DNA of 64,000 bases from Aureimonas psammosilenae (GTDB lineage Bacteria; Pseudomonadota; Alphaproteobacteria; Rhizobiales; Rhizobiaceae), in the NCBI RefSeq assembly GCF_009176975.1, contig NZ_WEZG01000002.1, forward strand, positions 186,001-250,000, read 5' to 3'. Of the stretch, positions 8,352-16,418 are shown piece by piece; position 1 is the stretch's first letter, and every line of letters begins with the position of its first letter. Under the pieces are notes generated by a model. That model made no database searches and was not told where the DNA came from. It saw only the letters and a list, made by a program, of their open reading frames with translations. The position numbers and the translations under genes were made by a program.

Positions 8352-9509
8352 TTGTTCTGGTTCGTCGCGATCCTTCTTCTTTGCTTCGTTTCGGTCGCGA
8401 TTCTCTGGCCTCTCCTTGGTGCCGAGCGGGATGCGAACTCGCGCGCCGAGCATGATGTCGAGGTCTACGGGGCGCAGCTTCGAGAACTCGAAGGCGACGC
8501 GTCGCGCGGCACGATTGCCCCGGACGAAGCGGCGAGCGCGCGGGCCGAGATCGGCCGCCGCCTTCTGAAAGCGGCCGGCGAGGCCGAACGGCAGCGCGCC
8601 GGGACTTCGGGGAAGGCCAAGCTGACGGCGGCGCGGCCGCTGGCCGTGACGTCGCTAATCGCGGTCGCGGCCTTGTCCTTCGGGCTTTATGCGCGAACGG
8701 GCGCGCCCACCGAGCCGGATATGCCCTTGGCGTCGCGCGCGACGAGCGATCCGCGAAGCGCCGACATCGAAGCCTTGATCGCGCAGGCCGAGGCGCGTTT
8801 GAAAAGCGAGCCCGACGACGGGCGCGGCTGGGAAACACTTCTGCCGATCTATCTCCAGACGGGGCGGCCGAAGGACGCGGTGACGGCGGCGGAAAACGTC
8901 ATCCGGCTGCTCGGCTCCACCGGCGACCGCGAATCCATGCGCGGCCAGGCGCTGGTGCAGGCGGCGTCCGGGGAGGTGACGAAAGCGGCGGAGGGCGCGT
9001 TCGAAAAGGCGCTGCGTCTCGATCCCGACAACGCGGCGGCGCGCTTCTATCTCGCCCTCGGCTTGTCGCAGGGCGAGAACTATGCCGAGGCCGCGCCCGC
9101 CTGGAAAGCGATCCTCGATCGTGGACCGCCGGACGCACCCTGGATGGGCACGGCCCGCAAGGCTTACGATGATGCCTTGACCAAGTCGGCGGGGAAGGTG
9201 CCGGCGACGACGCCCGGTCCGACATCCGATCAGGTGGCCGCGGCCGCCGATCTTTCGGAAGGCGACCGCTCGGCGATGATCGAGGGAATGGTGTCGCAAC
9301 TCGCCGCGCGCCTCGAATCGGCCCCGAACGACCCCGATGGCTGGAAGCGGCTGATGCGCGCTTATTCCGTTCTCGGCGACGGGACCCGTGCGCGCGATGC
9401 CTATCGCCGCGCGCAAGGGGTCTTCGCGGGTGATGCAGCGACGCGCGGGACAATCGACGAATACGCCGCAGCCCTCGGGCTCGCCGGGGAGACTAGGACA
9501 GGCCCATGA
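8352..9509 (+). CDS. ccmI: Cytochrome c maturation protein CcmI (CycH)
   Basis: 385 residues with a TTG start. The in-frame TGA at 8346 leaves no start further upstream. TM1 (FWFVAILLLCFVSVAILWPL) and TM2 (about 98-116) are followed by a periplasmic TPR-rich part with repeats near 135-230 and 300-375. CcmI is the apocytochrome c chaperone of System I and hands apocytochrome to CcmFH. The stop overlaps the ccmE start (ATGA). It is the first gene of a ccmI-ccmE-ccmF-ccmH block, the cycHJKL order of rhizobia. Confidence 0.93.
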   Translation: MFWFVAILLLCFVSVAILWPLLGAERDANSRAEHDVEVYGAQLRELEGDASRGTIAPDEAASARAEIGRRLLKAAGEAERQRAGTSGKAKLTAARPLAVTSLIAVAALSFGLYARTGAPTEPDMPLASRATSDPRSADIEALIAQAEARLKSEPDDGRGWETLLPIYLQTGRPKDAVTAAENVIRLLGSTGDRESMRGQALVQAASGEVTKAAEGAFEKALRLDPDNAAARFYLALGLSQGENYAEAAPAWKAILDRGPPDAPWMGTARKAYDDALTKSAGKVPATTPGPTSDQVAAAADLSEGDRSAMIEGMVSQLAARLESAPNDPDGWKRLMRAYSVLGDGTRARDAYRRAQGVFAGDAATRGTIDEYAAALGLAGETRTGP

Positions 9510-9985
9510 CGCGCAAGGGCAAACGGCTTTTGACGGTCGGCGCAATGTTCGCCGTGGTCGCCTTCGCCGGCGGTCTCGTGGCCTATGCGTCGAAGGACAG
9601 CTTCAGCCTTTATTCCTCGCCCACCGACATCGGAACGAAGATGCTACCGCCCGGCCAGCGCATCCGTCTCGGCGGGCTGGTGGAGAAGGGGTCGGTGGAG
9701 CGCGGCACCGGCGACACGGTGCGCTTTCGCGTGACCGACAGCGTCCAAAGCGTTCCCGTCACCTATCGCGGCATCCTGCCGGACTTGTTTCGCGAGGAAC
9801 AGGGCGTGATTGCGGAAGGAAGCCTCGGGCCGGATCGCGTTTTTGCGGCCGATACGATCCTCGCCAAGCATGACGAGACCTACATGCCGAAGGAGATCGT
9901 GGACGATCTGAAGAAACGCGGCCTTTGGGAGGACGGCAAACCGAAGGCGACGCCCGTCGCCGCCAACGGGGGAGCCGGCTTGTGA
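9506..9985 (+). CDS. ccmE: Heme chaperone CcmE (CycJ)
   Basis: 159 residues. An N-terminal membrane anchor (about 7-27) is followed by the beta-barrel domain with IRLGGLVEKGSVERG, and then the heme-binding motif LAKHDETYMPKE with the His near residue 122 that binds heme covalently in the family. It carries heme from CcmC to the CcmF/CcmH ligation complex in the periplasm. It overlaps both neighbours by 4 bp, so the block is translationally coupled. The C-terminal tail after the heme motif is short and flexible, as usual. Confidence 0.96.
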   Translation: MTRKGKRLLTVGAMFAVVAFAGGLVAYASKDSFSLYSSPTDIGTKMLPPGQRIRLGGLVEKGSVERGTGDTVRFRVTDSVQSVPVTYRGILPDLFREEQGVIAEGSLGPDRVFAADTILAKHDETYMPKEIVDDLKKRGLWEDGKPKATPVAANGGAGL

Positions 9986-11964
9986 TCGTCGAGATCGGGC
10001 ATTTCGCGTTGATCCTGGCGCTCGCCGTGTCTGTTCTCCAGTCCGTCCTGCCGATCGTCGGGGCGCGGCGCGGGGACGCGCGGCTGATGGAAGTCGGCAC
10101 GACGGCGGCGATCGCCAGCTTCAGCTTGGTGGCGCTCGCCTTCACGAGTCTGACCATCGCCTATGTCTGGTCGGACTTCTCCGTCCTCAACGTCTTCCAG
10201 AACTCGCATTCCGAGAAGCCGCTTCTCTACAAGATCACCGGCGTTTGGGGAAACCACGAGGGCTCGATGCTCCTGTGGGTGCTGATCCTCGTCGTGTTCG
10301 GGGCGATGCTGGCATTGTTCGGGCGCGACGTGCCGGCGAGCCTTCGCGCCGCCGTTCTGTCGGTGCAGGCCTGGATCACGAGCGCCTTTCTTCTGTTCAT
10401 CGTCACGACGTCGAACCCGTTTCTCCGTCTCCTGCCGGCCCCCTATGAAGGGCAGGACCTCAATCCGGTGCTGCAGGACATCGGCCTCGCGATCCATCCG
10501 CCGCTGTTGTATCTCGGTTATGTCGGCTTCTCGGTCGCCTTCTCCTTCGCCATCGCAGCCCTCATCGACGGGCGCATCGACGCGGCCTGGGCGCGCTGGG
10601 TGCGGCCGTGGATTCTCGCCGCCTGGATCTTTCTGACGCTCGGCATCGCGATGGGCTCCTACTGGGCCTATTACGAGCTCGGCTGGGGCGGCTGGTGGTT
10701 CTGGGACCCGGTGGAGAACGCCTCCCTGATGCCCTGGCTGTCGGGCACGGCGCTGCTTCATTCCGTGATCGTCATGGAAAAGCGCTCGGCCTTGAAGGTC
10801 TGGACGGTGCTTCTGGCGATCCTGACCTTTTCCTTGTCGCTGCTCGGCACGTTTCTCGTGCGCTCCGGCGTTCTCACCTCCGTCCATGCCTTCGCCACCG
10901 ATCCGACGCGCGGCACCTTCATTCTCGGCATTCTCGTGGCCTTCATTGGCGGTTCGCTGACCCTTTTCGCGTGGCGGGCGGGCCGGCTGGAAGCCGGTGG
11001 CCTGTTCCAGCCAATCAGCCGGGAAGGGGCGCTCGTCTTCAACAACCTGTTTTTGACGACGGCCTGCGCCACCGTGCTTGTGGGCACACTTTATCCGCTC
11101 GTTCTGGAAGTCGTGACAGGGGAGAAGATTTCCGTCGGCGCGCCCTTCTTCGACCTCACCTTCGGCCCCCTGATGGCGCCGCTCCTTTTCGCGGTGCCTT
11201 TCGGCCCGCTTCTCGCCTGGAAGCGAGGCGACGTCCTGGCCGCGGCACAGAGGCTCTACTTCGTCGCGGGCTTGTCGCTCGCCACCGTGATCGCGGTTGC
11301 GGCTTTCAGCGGCGGAACGCGGGTGCTCGGCGCCTTCGGCTTCGGCCTCGCCGTCTGGCTGCTGCTCGGCTCGCTCGTGGATCTCTTCGCCCGTTCCGGT
11401 CTGCCGAAGGCGGCACCGAGCGTTGCCTTCGCGAGGTTGAAGGGCCTGCCGTCCTCCGCCTTCGGGGCGGCGCTCGCGCATTTCGGCCTCGGGCTGACGC
11501 TGCTCGGCGTCGTTTCCGTGTCGAGCTTCAACACGGAGGCGATCCGCACCATGCGCCCCGGCGAAACACAAGCTGTCGGCGGCTATACCTTGCGTTTCGA
11601 TGGTGTGTTTCCCCGATCCGGCCCGAACTATGCCGAGGAAGTCGGGCGCTTCACGCTTCTCGACGGCGCCGACGAGGTGGACGAGGTGGAAAGCGCCAAG
11701 CGCTTCTATCCCGCGCGCCAGTCGCCGACCACGGAAGCCGGCATCCGTACCCATTTCTTCAGCCAGATCTACCTCGCGCTAGGCGACGAGGCGGCGAACG
11801 GCGGCGGGCGCGTCGTGCGCATCTGGTACAAGCCGCTCATCACGCTGATCTGGCTCGGCACCGTGGCGATGGCGGCAGGCGGTGTCCTGTCGCTCGCCGA
11901 CCGGCGGCTTCGCGTCGGCGCGCCAGCCCGGAAGGCCCGGCGCGCGAAACCCGTGCCGGCATGA
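9982..11964 (+). CDS. ccmF: Heme lyase subunit CcmF (CycK)
   Basis: 660 residues from a GTG at 9982 that overlaps the ccmE stop. A polytopic membrane protein with about 14-15 hydrophobic segments. The conserved [13 protein letters not shown] segment and the tryptophan-rich WWD motif ([20 protein letters not shown], about residues 231-250) are plain. CcmF takes heme from CcmE and attaches it to apocytochrome c together with CcmH and CcmI. The end overlaps the ccmH start by 4 bp. Length is normal for the family. Confidence 0.97.
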   Translation: MIVEIGHFALILALAVSVLQSVLPIVGARRGDARLMEVGTTAAIASFSLVALAFTSLTIAYVWSDFSVLNVFQNSHSEKPLLYKITGVWGNHEGSMLLWVLILVVFGAMLALFGRDVPASLRAAVLSVQAWITSAFLLFIVTTSNPFLRLLPAPYEGQDLNPVLQDIGLAIHPPLLYLGYVGFSVAFSFAIAALIDGRIDAAWARWVRPWILAAWIFLTLGIAMGSYWAYYELGWGGWWFWDPVENASLMPWLSGTALLHSVIVMEKRSALKVWTVLLAILTFSLSLLGTFLVRSGVLTSVHAFATDPTRGTFILGILVAFIGGSLTLFAWRAGRLEAGGLFQPISREGALVFNNLFLTTACATVLVGTLYPLVLEVVTGEKISVGAPFFDLTFGPLMAPLLFAVPFGPLLAWKRGDVLAAAQRLYFVAGLSLATVIAVAAFSGGTRVLGAFGFGLAVWLLLGSLVDLFARSGLPKAAPSVAFARLKGLPSSAFGAALAHFGLGLTLLGVVSVSSFNTEAIRTMRPGETQAVGGYTLRFDGVFPRSGPNYAEEVGRFTLLDGADEVDEVESAKRFYPARQSPTTEAGIRTHFFSQIYLALGDEAANGGGRVVRIWYKPLITLIWLGTVAMAAGGVLSLADRRLRVGAPARKARRAKPVPA

Positions 11965-12485
11965 AGCGCGCGGCCGAAATCCTCGCCGTCGCGCTGTTCC
12001 TTCTGGTCTCGCCGGTGCTTCTCGCCCATCCGCTGATCGGCCAGCCTTTTCTGGACCCGTTCGGCGGCACCGCGCTGGCCGTTCAGCCGGACGAGGTGCT
12101 GGCCGATCCGGCGCTGGAAAGCCGCGCGCGGGCGATCTCGGCGGGGTTGCGCTGCCTCGTCTGCCAGAACCAGTCCATCGACGATTCGGATGCCGGCCTT
12201 GCCCGCGACCTTCGCCTTCTGGTGCGCGAGCGGCTGAAAGCGGGCGACGGCGACGCGGCTGTTCTCGACTACGTGGTGGCGCGCTATGGGGAGTTCGTCC
12301 TCCTGAAGCCGCGCCTGGAACTCTCGACGCTCCTCCTTTGGGGAACGCCCGTCGTGCTGGTTCTTTGCGGCGGATTGTTCGTTTTCCTGGCGGGTCGCCG
12401 GAAAGCGCGAAGCGGCGGTGGCTCCACACTGTCGGCCGAGGAAGAACAGGCGGTGGAGCGGGCGTTGCGAGAGCGCGGGCTTTAG
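11961..12485 (+). CDS. ccmH: Cytochrome c biogenesis thiol protein CcmH (CycL)
   Basis: 174 residues. A signal/anchor helix at the N-terminus is followed by the redox motif [11 protein letters not shown] (Cys65 and Cys68), which reduces the apocytochrome heme-binding cysteines. A second TM helix at about 124-146 and a short cytoplasmic tail follow. This is the single-domain CcmH/CycL form; the TPR half is the separate ccmI upstream. It is the last gene of the block. degP follows after 127 bp in the same direction, an order also seen in rhizobia. Confidence 0.95.
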   Translation: MKRAAEILAVALFLLVSPVLLAHPLIGQPFLDPFGGTALAVQPDEVLADPALESRARAISAGLRCLVCQNQSIDDSDAGLARDLRLLVRERLKAGDGDAAVLDYVVARYGEFVLLKPRLELSTLLLWGTPVVLVLCGGLFVFLAGRRKARSGGGSTLSAEEEQAVERALRERGL

Positions 12486-12612
12486 CGGCCGTTCCCTTGC
12501 CTTAACAAAGATTCATCGAAGGGAAGGGCTCCCGTAATCCGGGAAAGACTACCTATCTCCCAACGACGACCGGCGGGCGCGCCGGAGCGATCGAGGAAAA
12601 GGACAGTCACCC

Positions 12613-14145
12613 ATGCAGCCCACCCAATCCAAGTCCCGTCGTTCGCGTCTCCTGGCCACCGTGCTCGCGGCCGGCGTCGCGGGCTCCGTCCTCACCGGCG
12701 GCATCATGACCAATGTCCTGCCGAGCGCCGCCGAGCCGGTCACCGTCAACACGCCGGTCCAGACCTTCGGTTTCGCCGATGTCGTGCAGAAGGTCGCCCC
12801 GGCCGTCGTGTCGGTGCGCGTGAAGGAGAAGTCCAACGTCGTCGCCTCGCGCGATGACGGCGACGACAACGATCAGGCGAACCCGCTCGACAGCCTGCCG
12901 CGCGACCATCCGCTGCGCCGCTTCTTCGAGTTCGGCAACCCACGCGGCGGGCAAGACGGCCAGCGCCAGCTTCGCCCGCGCAACGCGCCGCGCGCAATGG
13001 CGCAGGGCTCCGGCTTCTTCATCTCCGATGACGGCTTCCTCGTCACCAACAACCACGTGGTGGATGGCGGCGAGACCTTCACGGTCGTCATGGACGACGG
13101 CAAGGAATACGACGCCAAGCTGATCGGCACCGACAAGCGCACCGACCTCGCCCTCCTGAAGGTCGACGCCAAGGATCGCAAGTTCACCTATGTCGAGTTC
13201 GCCGACGATTCCAAGATGCGGATCGGCGACTGGGTCGTGGCGGTGGGCAACCCGTTCGGCCTCGGCGGCACGGTGACGGCCGGCATTCTTTCGGCGCGTG
13301 GCCGCGACATCGGCGCGGGTCCCTATGACGACTTCCTGCAGATCGACGCGGCGGTGAACCGTGGCAATTCCGGCGGCCCGGCTTTCAACCTCAACGGTCA
13401 GGTGGTCGGCATCAACACCGCGATCTTCTCGCCGTCGGGCGGCTCGGTCGGCATCGCCTTCGCCATTCCCGCCTCCACCGCCAAGACCGTGGTCCAGTCG
13501 CTTCGCGACAAGGGCAGCGTGCAGCGCGGCTGGCTCGGCGTCCAGATCGGCCCGGTCAGCCAGGACATCGCAGATGCGGTGGGCCTCGCCAACACGGACG
13601 GCGCCATCGTGACGCTGCCGGAAACCGACACGCCCGCCGCCAAGGCCGGCATCCAGACCGGCGACGTCATCACCGCCTTGAACGGCGAAACGGTCTCGGG
13701 TCCGCGTGAACTCGCCCGCAAGGTGGCCGAATTTGCGCCGGACACGAAGGTCGACATCACCGTCTGGCGCAACAACGCGGCCAAGAATCTGTCCGTCACG
13801 CTCGGCAATCTCGCCTCGCTCGACGAATCGGCTTCCGCGCAGAACGACTCGAACAAGGTGCCGGCCGACCCGTCCTCGTTGTCGGGCTACGGCCTGACCC
13901 TGTCCCCGTCCGACGACGGCAAGGGCGTCACGGTCACCGAAGTCGACCCGGACTCCTCGGCCGCCGACAAGGGCGTACAGAACGGCGACGTCATCGTGTC
14001 GGTGAACGGCAAGGAAGTGAAGTCCCGCCGCGACGTGCAGACGGCGCTGGAGGAAGCCAGCCGCAGCGGGCGCAAGGCCGCCTTGTTCCAGCTTCGCAAC
14101 GGCGACCAGAACCGCTTCGTCGCCCTGCCCATCGCCAAGGGCTGA
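12613..14145 (+). CDS. degP: Periplasmic serine protease DegP/HtrA (Do family)
   Basis: 510 residues. An N-terminal signal segment (about 10-40) precedes a trypsin-like domain with catalytic H148 (VTNNHVVDG), D178 (KRTDLALLKV) and S253 (NRGNSGGPAF), then two PDZ domains (about 285-380 and 405-505). It degrades or refolds misfolded envelope proteins. An acidic/Asn-rich and Arg-rich insert lies between residues 75 and 130, before the protease core. A strong rho-independent terminator follows at 14175, so transcription probably ends here. Such genes are often under envelope-stress control; I see no promoter motif I would commit to. Confidence 0.95.
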   Translation: MQPTQSKSRRSRLLATVLAAGVAGSVLTGGIMTNVLPSAAEPVTVNTPVQTFGFADVVQKVAPAVVSVRVKEKSNVVASRDDGDDNDQANPLDSLPRDHPLRRFFEFGNPRGGQDGQRQLRPRNAPRAMAQGSGFFISDDGFLVTNNHVVDGGETFTVVMDDGKEYDAKLIGTDKRTDLALLKVDAKDRKFTYVEFADDSKMRIGDWVVAVGNPFGLGGTVTAGILSARGRDIGAGPYDDFLQIDAAVNRGNSGGPAFNLNGQVVGINTAIFSPSGGSVGIAFAIPASTAKTVVQSLRDKGSVQRGWLGVQIGPVSQDIADAVGLANTDGAIVTLPETDTPAAKAGIQTGDVITALNGETVSGPRELARKVAEFAPDTKVDITVWRNNAAKNLSVTLGNLASLDESASAQNDSNKVPADPSSLSGYGLTLSPSDDGKGVTVTEVDPDSSAADKGVQNGDVIVSVNGKEVKSRRDVQTALEEASRSGRKAALFQLRNGDQNRFVALPIAKG

Positions 14146-14174
14146 GCGAAACCGCCCGAAGCGAAAATCACGAA

Positions 14175-14210
14175 GGGCGGCGCGTCGCACATGCGCCGCC
14201 CTTTCTTTTC
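14175..14210 (+). terminator. Rho-independent terminator after degP
   Basis: Perfect 9-bp GC stem GGGCGGCGC (14175-14183) paired with GCGCCGCCC (14193-14201), with a 9-nt loop and then tttctttt. It sits 30 bp after the degP stop and separates the protease from the downstream two-component genes. Confidence 0.9.
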
Positions 14211-14243
14211 CGAAGCACCCTTTCCGCCACGCGGAGAAACGTC

Positions 14244-14957
14244 ATGATGTCGCTAGCCGTGTCCACCGCGACGGAGCCCATGCGCATCCTCATCATCGAA
14301 GACGACCGTGAAGCCGCCGGCTATCTCGTGAAGGCCTTCCGCGAGGCCGGCCACGTTCCCGACCACGCGCCGGACGGCAATACCGGCTTCTTCATGGCCG
14401 ACACCCACGATTACGACGTGATGATCGTGGACCGCATGTTGCCCGAGCGCGACGGGCTTTCCGTCGTGTCCGGCCTTCGCCAAAAGGGCGTCGACACCCC
14501 CGCCTTGATCCTTTCCGCGCTTGGACAGGTGGACGACCGCGTGACCGGCCTTCGGGCGGGCGGGGACGACTACCTTGCCAAGCCCTACGCTTTTTCCGAA
14601 CTTCTCGCCCGCGTCGAGGTTCTCGGCCGTCGGCGGGGTACCAAGGAAGTCGAGACCGTTTACCGCGTCGGCGACCTCGAACTCGACCGCCTCAGCCATG
14701 AGGTGAAGCGCGGCGGCAAGCCGGTGGTGCTCCAACCGCGCGAGTTCCGCCTTCTGGAATATCTGATGAAGCATGCGGGGCAGGTGGTGACGCGCACCAT
14801 GCTTCTGGAAAATGTCTGGGATTATCATTTCGACCCCCAGACCAATGTGATCGACGTGCATATCTCGCGCCTCCGCTCCAAGATCGAGCGCGATTTTGGT
14901 TCGGCGCTTCTTCATACGGTGCGCGGGGCCGGCTACATCATGCGCGCCGACGGCTGA
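14244..14957 (+). CDS. OmpR-family response regulator
   Basis: 237 residues from the ATG at 14244 (ggaga 9 bases upstream). An alternative start at 14280 gives MRILIIEDD at the very N-terminus but has poor ribosome-binding-site spacing. The receiver domain has phospho-acceptor Asp 63 (long-start numbering) in MIVDRMLPERDGLSV and KPYAFSELLAR. The winged-helix domain ends in RGAGYIM. The gene is followed 12 bp later by a sensor kinase and then glnE, the same order as between degP1 and glnE in Sinorhizobium as I recall it. The signal is unknown. Confidence 0.9.
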   Translation: MMSLAVSTATEPMRILIIEDDREAAGYLVKAFREAGHVPDHAPDGNTGFFMADTHDYDVMIVDRMLPERDGLSVVSGLRQKGVDTPALILSALGQVDDRVTGLRAGGDDYLAKPYAFSELLARVEVLGRRRGTKEVETVYRVGDLELDRLSHEVKRGGKPVVLQPREFRLLEYLMKHAGQVVTRTMLLENVWDYHFDPQTNVIDVHISRLRSKIERDFGSALLHTVRGAGYIMRADG

Positions 14958-14969
14958 TCGCGAACGCTC

Positions 14970-16418
14970 TTGGCCCTGTTCCGCCCTTGGCGCCTTCGCG
15001 CCCTGATGCGCATGACGGCGGTTCGCCTGTCGGCCCTTTATCTCGGCCTTTTCGCCGTATTCGCGGTGGTGCTCGTGGTCTATGTCACGGCGAGCGCCAC
15101 CAGCCTTCTGGAAAGCCAGAGCCGCGAAACGATCGGCGAGGAGATCGCCGAGCTCGACCGCATTTATCAGGGCGGCGGCATCGTTTCGCTGGTCGGCGCC
15201 ATCGAGAAGCGCGCAAACCAGCCGGGCGCTTCGCTTTATCTCGTCACCGATCCGATGGGCCGCATTCTCGTCGGCAATGTCGAGGCGCTGGAACCCGGCA
15301 CGCTGGATCGCAGCGGCTTCACCGAGCGCGCCTTCGCCTATGCCCGCTTCTCGGACGAGGATGTCAGCCGCTACCACCGGGCGGTCGCGCAGGTCATCAG
15401 CCTGCCGAACGGCATGCGCATCCTGGTCGGCCGCGACCAGACCGAGCAGGAGCGTTTCCGGGTTCTGGTGCGCCGTGCGCTGATCCTGGCCCTTGCGCTG
15501 ATGGGGGCGGCGGCGCTTTTCTCCTGGCTCCTGATCGGCCGTCAGGCGCTGCGACGGCTCGACCGGATGTCGGCCGCTTCCGCCCGCATCCTCGGCGGCG
15601 ACCTCGGCGAGCGCCTGCCGGTCACCGGCGCGAACGACGAGTTCGACCGCATGTCGTCCAACCTCAACACGCTGCTCGGGCGCATCGCGCTGCTTCAGGA
15701 AGGCTTGAAGCAAGTGTCCGACAACATCGCGCACGACCTGAAGACGCCGCTGACACGCCTTCGCAACAGAGCGGAATCGGCGCTTGCCGAAGCGGAAACC
15801 GGCGGCGACCCGAAGTCCGCGCTGGAAGCGAACCTCGCGGAAGCGGACGGCATGATCCGCACCTTCGACGCGCTTTTGATGATCAGCCGCGTCGAAGCCG
15901 GCTTCCATCCGGTCGCGAAATCCAGGGTCGATCTGTCCGCCGCTCTTGCCGACCTCGCCGAGCTTTACGAGCCGCTCGCCGAGGAGGTCGGGGCGCGCAT
16001 CGTGACCGAGTTGCCGGGGCCGCTGGAAGCCACCGTCAGCCGCGAACTCGTGGGTCAGGCGGTGTCGAACCTTATCGACAACGCGCTGAAATACGCGGTT
16101 CGGGATGGGGCCGAGGGGATCGTGACGGTCGCGCTGACCACTGAGGACACCCTCTGCCGCATCTCCGTTTCCGACAACGGGCCGGGCATTCCCGCCGACA
16201 AGCGGGATCGCGTTCTGGAGCGCTTTTATCGCTTGGACGAAAGCCGCACGAAGCCCGGTTCCGGGCTCGGGCTTTCCTTGGTTCAGGCCATCGCGCGCCT
16301 TCACGGCGGTGAAGTCGCCCTTGAGGACGCCGAGCCGGGCCTTAAGGTCATTCTCGATCTGCCGATCGGCGGAAGGGAGGATGAAGGTGAGTCAAGCAAG
16401 GGACCCGTCGCAGCCTGA
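14970..16418 (+). CDS. HAMP-domain sensor histidine kinase
   Basis: 482 residues from the TTG at 14970; the ATG at 15006 is a reasonable alternative that starts 12 residues later. TM1 is at about 20-42, a periplasmic domain of some 120 residues follows, TM2 is at about 168-188, then HAMP, phospho-acceptor H255 in DNIAHDLKTPLTRL, the N box (LIDNALKYA) and G boxes (DNGPGIP, GSGLGLSLV). It partners the regulator immediately upstream. The stop lies 38 bp inside glnE, so kinase and glnE overlap in different frames and are likely translated from one message. Confidence 0.9.
   Translation: MALFRPWRLRALMRMTAVRLSALYLGLFAVFAVVLVVYVTASATSLLESQSRETIGEEIAELDRIYQGGGIVSLVGAIEKRANQPGASLYLVTDPMGRILVGNVEALEPGTLDRSGFTERAFAYARFSDEDVSRYHRAVAQVISLPNGMRILVGRDQTEQERFRVLVRRALILALALMGAAALFSWLLIGRQALRRLDRMSAASARILGGDLGERLPVTGANDEFDRMSSNLNTLLGRIALLQEGLKQVSDNIAHDLKTPLTRLRNRAESALAEAETGGDPKSALEANLAEADGMIRTFDALLMISRVEAGFHPVAKSRVDLSAALADLAELYEPLAEEVGARIVTELPGPLEATVSRELVGQAVSNLIDNALKYAVRDGAEGIVTVALTTEDTLCRISVSDNGPGIPADKRDRVLERFYRLDESRTKPGSGLGLSLVQAIARLHGGEVALEDAEPGLKVILDLPIGGREDEGESSKGPVAA

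Noticed and set aside
9880-11754. Minus-strand frame of 624 codons opposite ccmF
   Set aside because: Composition is Arg/Glu/Gly-rich and without domain pattern. It is the antisense shadow of a high-GC gene whose plus-strand product has unmistakable CcmF motifs.
12570-12585. CCGGCG-GGCG-CGCCGG hairpin in the degP leader
   Set aside because: Short all-GC stem in a GC-rich genome, no T-run, and no evidence that it is conserved.
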